A stretch of DNA of 64,000 nt from Phycisphaeraceae bacterium. GTDB lineage: Bacteria > Planctomycetota > Phycisphaerae > Phycisphaerales > UBA1924. A program made the position numbers and the translations under genes. Positions 63,255-64,000 of this stretch are shown piece after piece. The stretch spans positions 3,141,649 through 3,205,648 of the forward strand of contig CP075368.1 of the NCBI GenBank assembly GCA_019454185.1, written 5' to 3'. Below the pieces are notes generated by a model. The model ran no database searches. It was not told the origin of the DNA and saw nothing but the letters and a program-made list of their open reading frames with translations. Position 1 is the stretch's first letter. The number at the start of each line of letters is the position of its first letter.

Positions 63255-64000
63255 GTGCACACGACCGGATCGATCGCCGCTTCACTCGGCGCCCAACTCA
63301 TCGGCCCGCCCGACATCGAGGTCAAACGCCTCGACACCCTCCATAGGGCCGGGCCCGGCGAACTCACCTTCATCCGCGACGGGAACAACGCCCGCCTGTG
63401 GAAAGAGGCGAGGGCATCGGCCGCGCTCGTCTCGACAGGCCTCGATGTCGACGGCCACGACGCCGGCGCAAAGGCCCTGATCATCGTCCCGGATGCCGAC
63501 CTCGCCCTTGCCTCCACGCTCGAACTCTTCGCCCCCCCGCCCATCCCCCGCGCCCCCGGCATCCACCCAAGCGCCGTCGTCCACCAGGATGCCCGCATCG
63601 ACCCGACCGCGCACGTCGGCCCCTTCTGCAACATCGACAGCAACGCCACAGTCGGTCCCGGCTCCGTGCTCGTCTCCGGCGTCACGCTCGGCCCCGGCGC
63701 GTCCATCGGTGCCAAGACCACCCTCCACCCCGGCGTCACCATCCTCGAACGCTGCGTCGTCGGGAGCGGCTGCATCCTCCACGCAGGCGTCGTCGTCGGC
63801 GCAGACGGCTTCGGCTACCGCCTCGATCCAAAGGCCGGCGCGCTCGTCAAGATCCCCCACATCGGCAACGTCGTCATCGGCAACGCCGTCGAGATCGGTG
63901 CCAACACAGCCATCGACCGCGCCAAGTTCGGTTCCACAACCATCGGCGACGGCACCAAGATCGACAACCTCGTCCAGATCGCCCACAACTGCACCATCGG
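63255..64000 (+). CDS. lpxD: UDP-3-O-acylglucosamine N-acyltransferase (3' end outside window)
   Basis: Lipid A synthesis enzyme that adds the N-linked acyl chain to UDP-3-O-acyl-glucosamine. It uses a GTG start at 63255 with GGAG nine bases upstream. The first ~105 residues are the uridine-binding domain (SIAASLGAQLIGPPDIEVKR, GPGELTFIRDGN), followed by the hexapeptide-repeat left-handed beta-helix (HPSAVVHQDARIDPTAHVGP, GVVVGADGFGYRLDPKAG). The characteristic GADGFGY precedes the substrate loop. The frame is open to the window end (248 codons). The gene implies that this lineage can make lipid A. Confidence 0.95.
   Translation, partial: MHTTGSIAASLGAQLIGPPDIEVKRLDTLHRAGPGELTFIRDGNNARLWKEARASAALVSTGLDVDGHDAGAKALIIVPDADLALASTLELFAPPPIPRAPGIHPSAVVHQDARIDPTAHVGPFCNIDSNATVGPGSVLVSGVTLGPGASIGAKTTLHPGVTILERCVVGSGCILHAGVVVGADGFGYRLDPKAGALVKIPHIGNVVIGNAVEIGANTAIDRAKFGSTTIGDGTKIDNLVQIAHNCTI

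Overview
The window looks like chromosome from a high-GC planctomycete, most likely class Phycisphaerae. I infer this from several proteins ending in VPAP/IPVP plus a hydrophobic stretch plus an Arg cluster (PEP-CTERM-like sorting tails), from calcium-binding dockerin-like C-termini ([24 protein letters not shown]), from an EF-Tu whose switch I region has the KTVTI form I associate with planctomycetes, from an N-terminally extended SecE, and from Skp and LpxD, which imply a Gram-negative envelope. I cannot name a genus. Layout, left to right: 1-1394 (minus) is a two-gene cassette of a PEP-CTERM-like secreted protein and a larger protein cut by the window edge. 2011-3006 is a complete insertion sequence. 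3139-7956 (minus) is the translation/secretion block tuf, tRNA-Thr, a secreted hypothetical, rpmG, tRNA-Trp, secE and nusG. 8162-10501 is a secreted DUF1028 protein with FG-GAP repeats and a dockerin-like tail. 12117-20517 holds dnaE, a Fic protein with a striking upstream dyad, ubiX, a lipoprotein, a small helical-repeat protein and pyrB. 20384-23685 is a polymorphic toxin locus. 23742-32583 is a mixed housekeeping stretch: transglutaminase-like protein, cupin, DEAD-box helicase, short-chain dehydrogenase, PEP-CTERM protein, clpS, nrtS-like gene, rsmD and a phosphohexomutase. 32663-41234 has tRNA-Ile, a large zinc metalloprotease, a UbiA-family prenyl-phosphate transferase, two linked hypotheticals and trpE. 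41295-51273 is a surface-protein region. 51325-57767 (minus) is an AAA+ ATPase, a GH2 and a GH127 glycosidase. 58307-64000 has a subtilase, a second UbiA-family gene, a GbsR/MarR-type regulator with a partner, skp-like and lpxD (cut by the edge). The most interesting part is the toxin locus at the 3' end of pyrB. A full-length secreted RHS-remnant/HINT protein with its own toxin tip and candidate immunity gene lies next to a second, promoterless tip. That second tip is colicin D-like, has an overlapping candidate immunity gene and carries the same HINT C-terminus at 100% nucleotide identity over 159 bp. The junction runs straight into a second copy of the last 134 bp of pyrB, differing from the intact gene at four sites, all synonymous. 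This is what is expected if two alleles of one toxin locus, each linked to its own pyrB 3' end, had been joined in tandem at a 5-bp GCCCG microhomology. A parallel arrangement occurs at 43285-49271: a 5.8-kb cassette of secreted or surface proteins is flanked by 85-bp direct repeats of the 3' end of the gene upstream. Its core pair (PEP-CTERM-like protein followed by a large protein) is paralogous to the cassette at the left edge. One cassette gene has a one-base frameshift at a homopolymer. How the genes work together: tuf/rpmG/secE/nusG serve translation, export and transcription; skp/lpxD serve outer-membrane biogenesis; the GH2-GH127 pair suggests use of arabinofuranose- or galactose-containing glycans; the many secreted repeat, dockerin and PEP-CTERM proteins point to a complex cell surface.
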